This document shows positions 1 to 6,612 of a stretch of DNA of 25,357 nucleotides, in pieces (position 1 is the first letter of the stretch; each line of letters starts with the position of its first letter). The notes below the pieces were generated by a model. That model worked only from the letters and a program-made list of their open reading frames with translations, was not told where the DNA came from and did not search any database. Source of the stretch: Actinomycetota bacterium (GTDB lineage: Bacteria; Actinomycetota; Actinomycetes; Nanopelagicales; Nanopelagicaceae); NCBI GenBank assembly GCA_947452525.1, contig CANGCW010000003.1, positions 1 through 25,357 on the forward strand, written 5' to 3'. The translations under genes were made by a program, and so were the position numbers.

Positions 1-1
1 A

Positions 2-145
2 ATTCTTGATTCCCGGATAGTCTCGAAGAAGTACGGGTCAATTCTTCTCAACTCTATGCCGCCATTCTGGCGAACAGGAGATAAGAGCGTTGTTATTGAA
101 TCGCTAAAGCGATTAGATGCCCAGTTCAGTGAGAAGGGCGAGTAG
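2..145 (+). CDS. DinG-like ATP-dependent helicase, C-terminal fragment
   Basis: An open frame enters from the left edge and stops at TAG 143-145, giving about 47 residues. The fragment has LDSRIVSKKYGS followed by PPFWRT and ends in a short charged helix. This resembles the extreme C-terminus of actinobacterial DinG/Rad3-like superfamily 2 helicases, where a conserved arginine in LDxR and a PPFW motif close the second helicase lobe. Such enzymes unwind DNA structures during repair and replication. The family call rests on a short tail recognised from memory, so it is moderate. The last 33 bases overlap the 3' end of the NUDIX gene on the opposite strand. Confidence 0.6.
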   Translation: MLDSRIVSKKYGSILLNSMPPFWRTGDKSVVIESLKRLDAQFSEKGE

Positions 146-574
146 GGAAGGCCAAGAGCTAGCAAAGCTGGGATGGAGATTCATCGAGGCGACGCTCTCA
201 CGTTCCACCCACGCCACCTGCGCTGATTCTTCATTGAGTTCATGTGCAACGAGGTTGGCATCTGCTGATGCAATGATGGTTGTATAGCTCCACGCTGAAT
301 GATCATCGAGATAATGGTGAATTGGTGAGAGCAGAAGGGGGTCGATTCCAATCTCCTCTACCGCTTCGCGGATTGCCGCCTCTTCTGCGCTCTCGTGAGA
401 GTCACGTGCGCCCCCTGGAATACCCCACGTATCTCCGCTATGTACCCACGGTGCGCGGTGTTGTAGGAGTACCTGGTTCTCGCGAACGAGTAATAATCCT
501 GCTGCGCCATGAAGGCCCCAGTGCTTATTTCCGCAGACGCAATCGATCCATCCATCTCCATCGCGCGCTGTCAT
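113..574 (-). CDS. NUDIX hydrolase
   Basis: This 153-residue protein would hydrolyse a nucleoside diphosphate linked to another moiety; the substrate cannot be read from sequence. The Nudix box is complete at about residues 55-77: Gly-55, Glu-61, Arg-69, Glu-70, Glu-73, Glu-74 and Gly-76 fit the GX5EX7REUXEEXGU pattern. A CVCGNKHWG segment near residues 12-20 precedes the core, a feature of NUDIX proteins next to actinobacterial helicase genes. The ATG at 574 has no clear Shine-Dalgarno and no TANNNT box at the leaderless distance. A weak TAAATC lies farther upstream. The gene is convergent with, and overlaps, the helicase fragment. Confidence 0.88.
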   Translation of the reverse strand: MTARDGDGWIDCVCGNKHWGLHGAAGLLLVRENQVLLQHRAPWVHSGDTWGIPGGARDSHESAEEAAIREAVEEIGIDPLLLSPIHHYLDDHSAWSYTTIIASADANLVAHELNEESAQVAWVERESVASMNLHPSFASSWPSLLALLTELGI

Positions 575-603
575 AGGGCAAGGTTCTCACACTGCTCAGA
601 GAT

Positions 604-612
604 TTATCCACA
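604..612 (+). other. DnaA-box-like 9-mer
   Basis: TTATCCACA is an exact match to the consensus DnaA box. It lies in the short divergent intergenic region between the NUDIX gene and the PKD-domain gene. No second exact copy was seen nearby, so this is not an origin. It could bind DnaA as a regulatory or titration site, or be chance. Confidence 0.35.
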
Positions 613-641
613 ACGCCTCTGCGACCTTCCTCTCATCGCCT

Positions 642-647
642 TACCCT
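642..647 (+). promoter_or_regulatory. -10 box of leaderless PKD-domain gene
   Basis: TACCCT ends six bases before the ATG at 654. This geometry places the transcription start on or next to the start codon. No convincing -35 hexamer is visible. Confidence 0.5.
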
Positions 648-653
648 CGCCAA

Positions 654-1364
654 ATGCGCCGACTCATTGCTCTCTTCTTTGCACTTCCCTTGATATGCAT
701 GGGGTCAAGTGTTTTGGCCGCTGAACACTGCTCGGGAAGTGGCAGCACCGCTACGTGCGTTGATGTGTCTACAGATCCCCTCACTGGGAAGATCACGATT
801 CACGTAAGCAAGGGAACGCACGGCGTCGTACCAAAGCCAAAACCGCGGTCAACTACTCCTCGAAAGAGGTCTACACCGCGCCCAACGTACAGCCCAAGGC
901 CATATCTTCCTCGTAAACCCGTAGTGCATAGATCTCCAAAACCTAAACCGACCGCGGTGCCGGATACCTTCGCCTCTGATCAACTCACACAATTGATTCC
1001 TTCAGCTCAGATTGCTGCCACTCCATCGCAGGGCGCCGTAACAGGAATTCCGCTCTATCTCTCAACGACAGCCCCGGCGCTCTTTACTACGACCTCGACT
1101 CTTCTTGGCGTTGCTGTGGGACTTTCGCTCCATTCAACTTTCATCTGGAGTTTTGGCGACGGCCAGACTTCCACGATGAGCGAGCCATCACCCATTGCAC
1201 ATACATATGCGAAGCCAGGTAATTACATCACCTCACTCACAGTCTCCTGGGGTGGGACGTGGAGCGCAGGTGGATATACCTACGATGTTTTAGGTGGCGC
1301 AATCACGCAGCAATATCAGAGAGCAATCACAGTCCACCAAGGTCCTACCGCTTTTCACAAGTAA
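654..1364 (+). CDS. Secreted PKD-domain protein with basic proline-rich linker
   Basis: The 236-residue protein starts with a signal peptide: MRR, a hydrophobic stretch over residues 4-20, then a likely AxA-type cleavage near LAAEH. Residues about 58-103 form a linker rich in Pro, Lys, Arg and Ser, with alternating KPKP and RP steps. The C-terminal half holds one PKD-like beta-sandwich with WSFGDG at 165-170 and the HTYAKPGNY strand at 183-191. PKD domains usually mediate extracellular adhesion or protein contact; no catalytic motif is visible. The basic linker could bind anionic wall polymer, which is inference. The gene is divergent from the NUDIX gene and 63 bases upstream of the DUF4192 gene. 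Confidence 0.8.
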   Translation: MRRLIALFFALPLICMGSSVLAAEHCSGSGSTATCVDVSTDPLTGKITIHVSKGTHGVVPKPKPRSTTPRKRSTPRPTYSPRPYLPRKPVVHRSPKPKPTAVPDTFASDQLTQLIPSAQIAATPSQGAVTGIPLYLSTTAPALFTTTSTLLGVAVGLSLHSTFIWSFGDGQTSTMSEPSPIAHTYAKPGNYITSLTVSWGGTWSAGGYTYDVLGGAITQQYQRAITVHQGPTAFHK

Positions 1365-1410
1365 TACTTCTCCACACTTTAGGAGATTGGCAGGGTATGA
1401 GAGCGGGAGA

Positions 1411-1425
1411 GCGAAGATTCTTCGC
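1411..1425. repeat. Inverted repeat before DUF4192 gene
   Basis: GCGAAGA and TCTTCGC form a perfect 7-base inverted repeat around a single T, two bases before the ATG at 1428. The single-base centre disfavours an RNA hairpin with full pairing, so a dimeric protein-binding site is a likelier reading. No regulator is identified. Confidence 0.45.
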
Positions 1426-1427
1426 CC

Positions 1428-2396
1428 ATGACAACGTTACTTTCACCAGAAGATTTACTCTCAGCAGTTCCATTCCTCCTCGGATTTCATCCGGAGGACT
1501 CCCTTGTACTCGTAGGGCTCAATGAAGAGGCCGTCTCCCTCGCAATGCGAGTGGATTATCCGCTCGAAGTAGATCTCGATGAGGTTGAGAGACTTGCCGA
1601 TCACTTAGCTCGCAATAATTGTGAGAGCGGACTCCTCCTAGCTTATACGCCCGCACTTGTTGAAGGGGGAGAGGAGCTCCTCGAAACTATCAAAGGAGCA
1701 TGCGACCTTCGCAATGTACATATCCGTGAGTTAATCATCGTCCACAACGGAATGTGGAGGTCCCTCATTTCAGGAAGTGATCCAGCGCCTCTTCCTGAGT
1801 TAAGCGAGAGTCGAATAGCTGCGGAACAAGTTGTTGATGGGAGACCAATGCCCTTCGAAAATATCGAAGCTGTGAAGAGCAGCATCGCTCCACTTGAGAC
1901 TCCAGCGGCACTGCTCGCGGCTATCGCCGAGATTCCGGAGATTGACTACGCCGAAGATCCAAATTCGGCTCAACGTGAAGGTGCACGTGCGCTCTTAAAG
2001 TTAATGAAGAGTTCGCCGAACTCCTTTGAGAACGATCTCCACCTGGTCGCGCTCATCCTTGTAAGGCTCCGAGACTTACAGGTACGAGATTTCGCCATGG
2101 GGTTACTTGAAGATGAGGGTGCGCTACGACAAGCGACGATCTGGCGGGCACTCTTCCGTATCGCCCCAACAGGGTATCGAGCACCCGTTGGTTGCCTCTT
2201 CGCTCAGGCCTCGTACGAGGCGGGGGATGGGGCGCTAGCCCACCGAACTCTGGATCTGGTTATGGAGGATGACTCGACCTACAGCCTCGCCCACCTCTTA
2301 CGGAGAGCATTTGCTGCCGGATGGCCGCCTTCCCACTTCCAGCGGATGCGCGCGGAGCTCCATCCAAAGATCACCGCTTCGATATTTCAGGAGTAA
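1428..2396 (+). CDS. DUF4192 domain-containing protein
   Basis: The 322-residue product matches the actinobacterial DUF4192 family. It begins LLSPEDLLSAVPFLLGFHPE, followed by a strand pattern ending DSLVLVGL, the typical entry to this domain. No function is established for the family. There is no signal peptide or membrane segment, so it should be cytoplasmic. The C-terminal third is helical and includes an EAGDGALAHRTLDL stretch that looks like a helical repeat, as is common in these proteins. No Shine-Dalgarno is obvious before the ATG. The palindrome at 1411-1425 lies immediately upstream. It may be read through from the PKD gene or have its own unrecognised promoter. Confidence 0.85.
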   Translation: MTTLLSPEDLLSAVPFLLGFHPEDSLVLVGLNEEAVSLAMRVDYPLEVDLDEVERLADHLARNNCESGLLLAYTPALVEGGEELLETIKGACDLRNVHIRELIIVHNGMWRSLISGSDPAPLPELSESRIAAEQVVDGRPMPFENIEAVKSSIAPLETPAALLAAIAEIPEIDYAEDPNSAQREGARALLKLMKSSPNSFENDLHLVALILVRLRDLQVRDFAMGLLEDEGALRQATIWRALFRIAPTGYRAPVGCLFAQASYEAGDGALAHRTLDLVMEDDSTYSLAHLLRRAFAAGWPPSHFQRMRAELHPKITASIFQE

Positions 2397-2424
2397 TCTG
2401 TGCGTTGACAATGAGGTTAACTAA

Positions 2425-2431
2425 CTGGAGG
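2425..2431 (+). promoter_or_regulatory. Shine-Dalgarno fixing the GTG start of ald
   Basis: CTGGAGG sits five bases before the GTG at 2437. It decides the start of alanine dehydrogenase, whose family begins with the MIVGIPKE-type sequence encoded there. Confidence 0.7.
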
Positions 2432-2436
2432 TTGCA

Positions 2437-3516
2437 GTGATCGTAGGAATTCCTAAAGAGGTAAAGAACAACGAATTTAGAGTTGCAGCAACACCCTCCG
2501 GAGTTCACTCACTCGCACTGAACCACACAGTCCTGGTCGAAAAGGGTGCAGGTCTTGGATCTGCCATCACCGATGCTGATTACATCGCAGCCGGCGCAAC
2601 AATTATTGATACCGCAGATGAGGTCTGGGAGCGCTCAGACCTCATTCTTAAGGTTAAAGAGCCAATCGCATCTGAGTATCACCGGATGCGTCGTGGCCAA
2701 ATTCTCTTTACCTATCTCCATCTTGCAGCGTCACGTGAATGTACCGATGCGATCATCAAGAGCGGAATCACTGCAATCGCATATGAGACGGTTGAAGTAA
2801 ATCGGACCCTTCCACTGCTTGCTCCCATGAGCGAGGTCGCTGGACGTATGTCGATTCAAGTAGGCGCAACTGCGCTTCAGAAACCAGAGGGCGGCCGTGG
2901 ACTTCTCCTTGGCGGAGTACCAGGCGTTTCACCTGCAAAGGTCGTTGTACTTGGCGGCGGCGTCGTCGGAATATCAGCGGCAACAATGGCGCTCGGCCTT
3001 CGAGCAGATGTCACCATCCTTGATGTAAATCTTGAACGCCTTCGCGAAATCGACACAATCTTCAAGGGTCAGATTAAGACGCTTGCATCATCTCCATATG
3101 CTGTTGAAGAGCAGTGCAAAGCAGCAGATCTTGTCGTCGGTGCTGTACTCGTTCATGGTGCAAAGGCTCCAAAGCTTGTTACTGATGCAATCGTGGCGAA
3201 GATGAAGCCCGGAAGCGTCCTCGTGGATGTTGCCATTGACCAAGGTGGTTGTTTTGAGGGATCTCGCCCAACTACTCACTCGGAGCCAACCTACCCAGTC
3301 CATAATTCACTCTATTACTGCGTTGCAAATATGCCTGGCGCCGTCCCAGCAACATCAACGTATGCGCTCTCAAATGCAACGATTAAGTACGCACTTGATA
3401 TCGCGAATAAGGGCTGGGAGCGCGCAATTGCAGAGGATGCAGCCCTTGCTAAAGGCCTCAACGCTCACAATGGCGAGATTACCTATGAAGCGGTCAAGGT
3501 CGCGCACAACGTCTAA
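2437..3516 (+). CDS. ald: Alanine dehydrogenase
   Basis: This enzyme interconverts L-alanine and pyruvate plus ammonia with NAD(H), linking carbon and nitrogen metabolism. The 359-residue protein is close to the usual length of about 370. Visible family features are the N-terminal GIPKE with Arg-15, LKVKEP with Lys-74, the FTYLHLA segment with His-95, and a Rossmann glycine motif VLGGGVVG near residue 170. A later VDVAIDQGG carries the conserved aspartate. It starts with GTG behind a good Shine-Dalgarno. The next gene begins five bases after the stop, so the two are probably co-transcribed. Confidence 0.95.
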   Translation: MIVGIPKEVKNNEFRVAATPSGVHSLALNHTVLVEKGAGLGSAITDADYIAAGATIIDTADEVWERSDLILKVKEPIASEYHRMRRGQILFTYLHLAASRECTDAIIKSGITAIAYETVEVNRTLPLLAPMSEVAGRMSIQVGATALQKPEGGRGLLLGGVPGVSPAKVVVLGGGVVGISAATMALGLRADVTILDVNLERLREIDTIFKGQIKTLASSPYAVEEQCKAADLVVGAVLVHGAKAPKLVTDAIVAKMKPGSVLVDVAIDQGGCFEGSRPTTHSEPTYPVHNSLYYCVANMPGAVPATSTYALSNATIKYALDIANKGWERAIAEDAALAKGLNAHNGEITYEAVKVAHNV

Positions 3517-3521
3517 CGCGA

Positions 3522-5117
3522 ATGGGAACTTACTTCTCAGGTGGAAGCATCTGGAGCAGGTACGGGGAGAGGGTATCTTCGCTTCGAATCTCTGATGGTC
3601 TGATTGCAGGTCTTAACTGCGAGGCTATAGCTGGAGATGAGATTGTTGACCTAGATGGCGGCTTTCTTGCTCCAGCATTTATCGATGGTCATGCGCATCC
3701 ACTCTTTGCTGGTCGGGAGAGTCAGGGCCCTCTTGTTAATGGCCTGCAGAGCGTGGAAGAGATTCTCGCTGAGGTAAATCGTTTTGCGGAGGCGAACCCG
3801 CAGGCGAAATGGATTGTCGGTGGCGCTTACGAAGCAGCGATTGTTGCAGGTGGAGATTTCTTGGCCTCATGGCTCGATGAGGCGGTACCTAATCGACCAG
3901 TACTTCTCCACGCAGTTGATCACCACACCATCTGGGTAAATTCCAGAGCACTAGAGATAGCGGGCATAACTTCTGCAACGGAAGACCCCGATGGTGGAAC
4001 GATAGCTCGCAATCCGGATGGGTCACCACGAGGAACCCTTCGTGAACCGTCAGCATTTAGTTTAATTACTTCGCATATTCCAGCTCGAACGATTGACGAT
4101 GATGTGCAGGCCATTGCCTGGTCCGGTAAGAGATACCTCGAGAGCGGTGTGGCCGCAGCGAGTGATTGCTGGGTGGAGCCGGGTATGACAGAGGCTTACA
4201 TCGCCGCCTCGCGATCCGGGTTACTGGAGATTGATTATGATCTCGCCTTTCTTGCGCAACCAGATTCATGGCGAGAACGAACCGGATACTTCGCAGAGAA
4301 GCGAAGGGATGTTGAATCACTCGGTGCGAATTCAAGGTTAACCGCCAAGACAATCAAATTTATCTGCGACGGCGCACTTTCAAGCGGAACTGCAGCTCTC
4401 CTTGAACCATATCTCGATGATCCCGCTTCGTCCGGTCTACTTATCTGGCGTGATGAAGAGATCCTTGGCGCCGCGCTCCACTTTGATAAGCAGGGATATC
4501 AACTCCATATTCATGCAATCGGAGACGCAGCTGTTAAGCAAGCGTTGAACACCGTTGAGCAAGTCATCACGCTCAATCCAATGTGGGATCGCAGACCTGT
4601 CATTGTTCACGCCCAACTTATTGACCAAGCCGATCTGCCACGATTCGCCGCACTTGGTGTTATTGTTAATTTTCAACCGTTGTGGATGTATCTAGATCCC
4701 ATGAATAAGGAGTTGATTGCACCCCGCATTGGCGAGAAGCGAAATAACCGCCAGTATCAGATTGCAACGTTAGTAAAGAGTGGTGCAAAAATAAGCTATG
4801 GCAGCGATTGGCCGATCACTACGCAGATTCCGTTAGCTGCTCTTGGTGTGCCCACGCATAGGCAATCGCCCGATCGCCTTCCACCTGATGGGTGGAGTGG
4901 CCATGAATCCATCTCGGTTGAAGAAAGTCTTAGCTTCTATACAGCAGGTGCTGCACACCAGACCTTTCGAGAGGGGAGTAGCGGAACCCTTAAAGTTGGC
5001 CTTGAAGCAGATCTCGTTCACCTCAGTGCGGACCCCCTCACGTGCGACCCTCATGAGATAACGCAGATTCGCGTTCTCTCCACGTACAAAGCAGGCAAGC
5101 GACACCAATTTTCGTAA
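3522..5117 (+). CDS. YtcJ-type amidohydrolase (amidohydrolase 3 family)
   Basis: The 531-residue protein is a metal-dependent TIM-barrel hydrolase of the YtcJ/amidohydrolase-3 group, which acts on amides or related C-N bonds; the substrate is unknown. Metal-ligand landmarks appear in the family order: FIDGHAHP with His-57 and His-59, KFICDGAL in the middle, QLHIHAIGD, VIVHAQLI, and a late YGSDWPI aspartate. A small beta-sandwich made from both ends carries the N-terminal LDGGFLAPAFID and the C-terminal GLEADLVHLS. No signal peptide is seen. It follows ald by five bases with no Shine-Dalgarno of its own, suggesting coupling. Its TAA stop is the start of a possible -10 box for the next gene. 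Confidence 0.85.
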   Translation: MGTYFSGGSIWSRYGERVSSLRISDGLIAGLNCEAIAGDEIVDLDGGFLAPAFIDGHAHPLFAGRESQGPLVNGLQSVEEILAEVNRFAEANPQAKWIVGGAYEAAIVAGGDFLASWLDEAVPNRPVLLHAVDHHTIWVNSRALEIAGITSATEDPDGGTIARNPDGSPRGTLREPSAFSLITSHIPARTIDDDVQAIAWSGKRYLESGVAAASDCWVEPGMTEAYIAASRSGLLEIDYDLAFLAQPDSWRERTGYFAEKRRDVESLGANSRLTAKTIKFICDGALSSGTAALLEPYLDDPASSGLLIWRDEEILGAALHFDKQGYQLHIHAIGDAAVKQALNTVEQVITLNPMWDRRPVIVHAQLIDQADLPRFAALGVIVNFQPLWMYLDPMNKELIAPRIGEKRNNRQYQIATLVKSGAKISYGSDWPITTQIPLAALGVPTHRQSPDRLPPDGWSGHESISVEESLSFYTAGAAHQTFREGSSGTLKVGLEADLVHLSADPLTCDPHEITQIRVLSTYKAGKRHQFS

Positions 5118-5120
5118 CAT
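5115..5120 (+). promoter_or_regulatory. Possible -10 box for glutamine synthetase
   Basis: TAACAT fits TANNNT and begins with the stop codon of the amidohydrolase gene. It would start transcription near 5127, leaving a leader before either candidate start codon. The -35 is weak, so this is tentative. Confidence 0.25.
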
Positions 5121-5173
5121 TGCCGTAACCCGCCTCGGGCAGAATGCCTCCCATGAACGGCAATTCAGATGAG

Positions 5174-6475
5174 ATGTCCAAGCAAGAAGAGTTCGTCCTT
5201 CGCACCTTAGAAGAGCGATCCATTCGCTTCGTCCGACTCTGGTTTACAGATGTTCTCGGTTTCCTAAAATCTGTCGCAATCGCGCCAGCAGAGTTAGAGA
5301 ATGCCTTCGAAGAGGGGATCGGTTTCGACGGCTCTGCCATTGAAGGTTACGCCCGCATTAGTGAGTCCGATATGTTGGCAAAGCCTGATGCATCGACATT
5401 TTCGGTTCTTCCGTGGAGAACGGAGAGCCCGGGCGCTGCTCGCATGCTCTGCGATATCTATCTTCCCGATGGTCGACCATCCCCATCGGATCCACGCAAT
5501 GTTCTACGCCGCGTTCTTCACGAGGCGAGCGATATGGGTTACACCTGCTACGCCCATCCTGAGATTGAATTCTTTCTCTTTAAGAATCCACCGGAGCCAG
5601 GTGTTGCACCAATTCCAGTTGATCAAGGTGGCTACTTTGATCACACGCCTGCAATCGTGGGCCACGACTTCCGTCGTCAAGCGATCACCATGCTTGAAGC
5701 GATGGGTGTATCTGTCGAGTTTTCTCACCATGAAGGTGCGCCTGGTCAACAAGAGATTGACCTCAGGTATGCGGACGCACTGAGTACCGCGGATAACATC
5801 ATGACCGCGCGCCACGTCATCAAAGAGGTTGCGCTTGATCAAGGTGTATATGCATCATTTATGCCAAAGCCATTCACTGACCATCCTGGTTCAGGAATGC
5901 ATACCCACTTCTCACTCTTTAAGGGTGAAGAGAATGCATTCCATGAAGAGGGCGCCCCATATCAGCTCTCGGCAGTCGGTCGTTCCTTTATCGCAGGAGT
6001 ACTTGCACATGCCGAAGAGTTCACTGCGATCACAAATCAATTTGTTAATAGCTACAAGCGACTCAATGGCGGGGGAGAAGCTCCGACGTTAATCAACTGG
6101 GGTCATAACAATCGCAGCGCGCTTGTCCGCATTCCTGCCTATAAGCCACTCAAGGGAAACTCCACGCGCATCGAAGTTCGTTCACCTGATGCCGCCTGCA
6201 ATCCATACCTTGCCTTCGCCGTCATTATCTCTGCGGGTTTGAAGGGTGTTCGCGAGAAGTACAACCTCGATGATTTCTCAGATACTGAGAAGGCAGGAAC
6301 TCTGCCAAGTAACCTCGATCAGGCGATTAGCGCACTTGAGTCCAGCGCGCTTGTCCGCGAGACGCTCGGGGAAGATGTCTTCGAATATGTCCTGCGCAAT
6401 AAGCGGGCCGAGTGGTTGGAGTATCGCCGTCAGGTGAGCGCCTACGAACTCGACAGGTATTTGCCGATTCTCTAA
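5174..6475 (+). CDS. glnA2: Glutamine synthetase family protein, GlnA2-like
   Basis: The protein is a type I glutamine-synthetase-fold ligase closest to actinobacterial GlnA2. The start at 5174 is chosen because MSKQEEFVLRTLEER aligns with the N-terminus I know for GlnA2 proteins; ATGs at 5144 and 5153 would add ten or seven poorly conserved residues. Family landmarks are FTDVLGFLKS, GFDGSAIEGY, the glutamate-binding HPEIEFF, GAPGQQEIDLR, MPKPF, HTHFSL, NRSALVRIPAY and EVRSPDAACNPYLAFA. The region that carries the adenylylated tyrosine in GS-I beta enzymes is reduced to a short acidic segment, so AMP regulation is unlikely. In Streptomyces some GlnA2/GlnA3 proteins ligate glutamate to polyamines, so true glutamine synthesis is not assured. 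Confidence 0.88.
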   Translation: MSKQEEFVLRTLEERSIRFVRLWFTDVLGFLKSVAIAPAELENAFEEGIGFDGSAIEGYARISESDMLAKPDASTFSVLPWRTESPGAARMLCDIYLPDGRPSPSDPRNVLRRVLHEASDMGYTCYAHPEIEFFLFKNPPEPGVAPIPVDQGGYFDHTPAIVGHDFRRQAITMLEAMGVSVEFSHHEGAPGQQEIDLRYADALSTADNIMTARHVIKEVALDQGVYASFMPKPFTDHPGSGMHTHFSLFKGEENAFHEEGAPYQLSAVGRSFIAGVLAHAEEFTAITNQFVNSYKRLNGGGEAPTLINWGHNNRSALVRIPAYKPLKGNSTRIEVRSPDAACNPYLAFAVIISAGLKGVREKYNLDDFSDTEKAGTLPSNLDQAISALESSALVRETLGEDVFEYVLRNKRAEWLEYRRQVSAYELDRYLPIL

Positions 6476-6489
6476 CGCTGGTTTAGCCT
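6461..6489 (+). promoter_or_regulatory. Promoter of the leuA leader transcript
   Basis: TTGCCG (6461-6466), a 17-base spacer and TAGCCT (6484-6489) form a promoter reaching into the end of the glutamine synthetase gene. The -10 ends six bases before the GTG of the leader peptide, so the leader should be translated from the first base of the RNA. This is the best -35/-10 pair found in the window. Confidence 0.6.
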
Positions 6490-6495
6490 TATCGC

Positions 6496-6540
6496 GTGAG
6501 CAGAAATCTCCTCCTTATCTGCCGTGGCGGGGCCAAGTAA
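6496..6540 (+). CDS. leuL: Leucine leader peptide
   Basis: A 14-codon ORF reads MSRNLLLICRGGAK and ends in TAA. It has three consecutive leucine codons (CTC CTC CTT, 6508-6516) followed by isoleucine. It lies directly upstream of leuA and starts with GTG exactly six bases after a TANNNT box. A tiny ORF with a run of codons for the end product of the downstream pathway is the hallmark of an attenuation leader. The CTCCTC within the leucine codons is complementary to the GAGGAG ribosome-binding site of leuA, so ribosome position on these codons could control leuA translation. Leader peptides upstream of actinobacterial leuA have been predicted before; whether this layout matches them was not checked. 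Confidence 0.75.
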   Translation: MSRNLLLICRGGAK

Positions 6541-6606
6541 CCGGTCCCCTCGCCGCGGGGTTTGGTAGCGCCGGTACAACCAACCCGAGCAGAAACCTTT
6601 GAGGAG
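6526..6606 (+). promoter_or_regulatory. leuA attenuator: alternative RNA pairings
   Basis: Mutually exclusive stems are visible. GGCGGGG (6526-6532, end of the leader ORF) can pair with 6547-6554 around one bulged T. Alternatively ACCGG (6540-6544) pairs with CCGGT (6571-6575), enclosing CCCC/GGGG (6546-6549 with 6557-6560). GAGGAG (6601-6606) is the leuA ribosome-binding site and can pair with leader codons at 6508-6513. No T-tract follows the GC-rich stem, which favours control of translation over transcription termination. Confidence 0.55.
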
Positions 6607-6612
6607 TACGAG

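Noticed and set aside
2405..2410. TTGACA as a -35 box for ald
   Set aside because: No TANNNT-like -10 lies 16-18 bases downstream; the ribosome-binding site occupies that place.
5121..5141. Terminator after the amidohydrolase gene
   Set aside because: CCCG/CGGG gives only a four-pair stem with no T-tract.
6541..6575. Classic intrinsic terminator in the leuA leader
   Set aside because: The GC-rich stem has no following T-tract, so transcription termination is not supported by sequence alone.
6562..6612. TTG start of leuA at 6562
   Set aside because: It has no ribosome-binding site and lies inside the attenuator. The ATG at 6613 has GAGGAG at the right distance.
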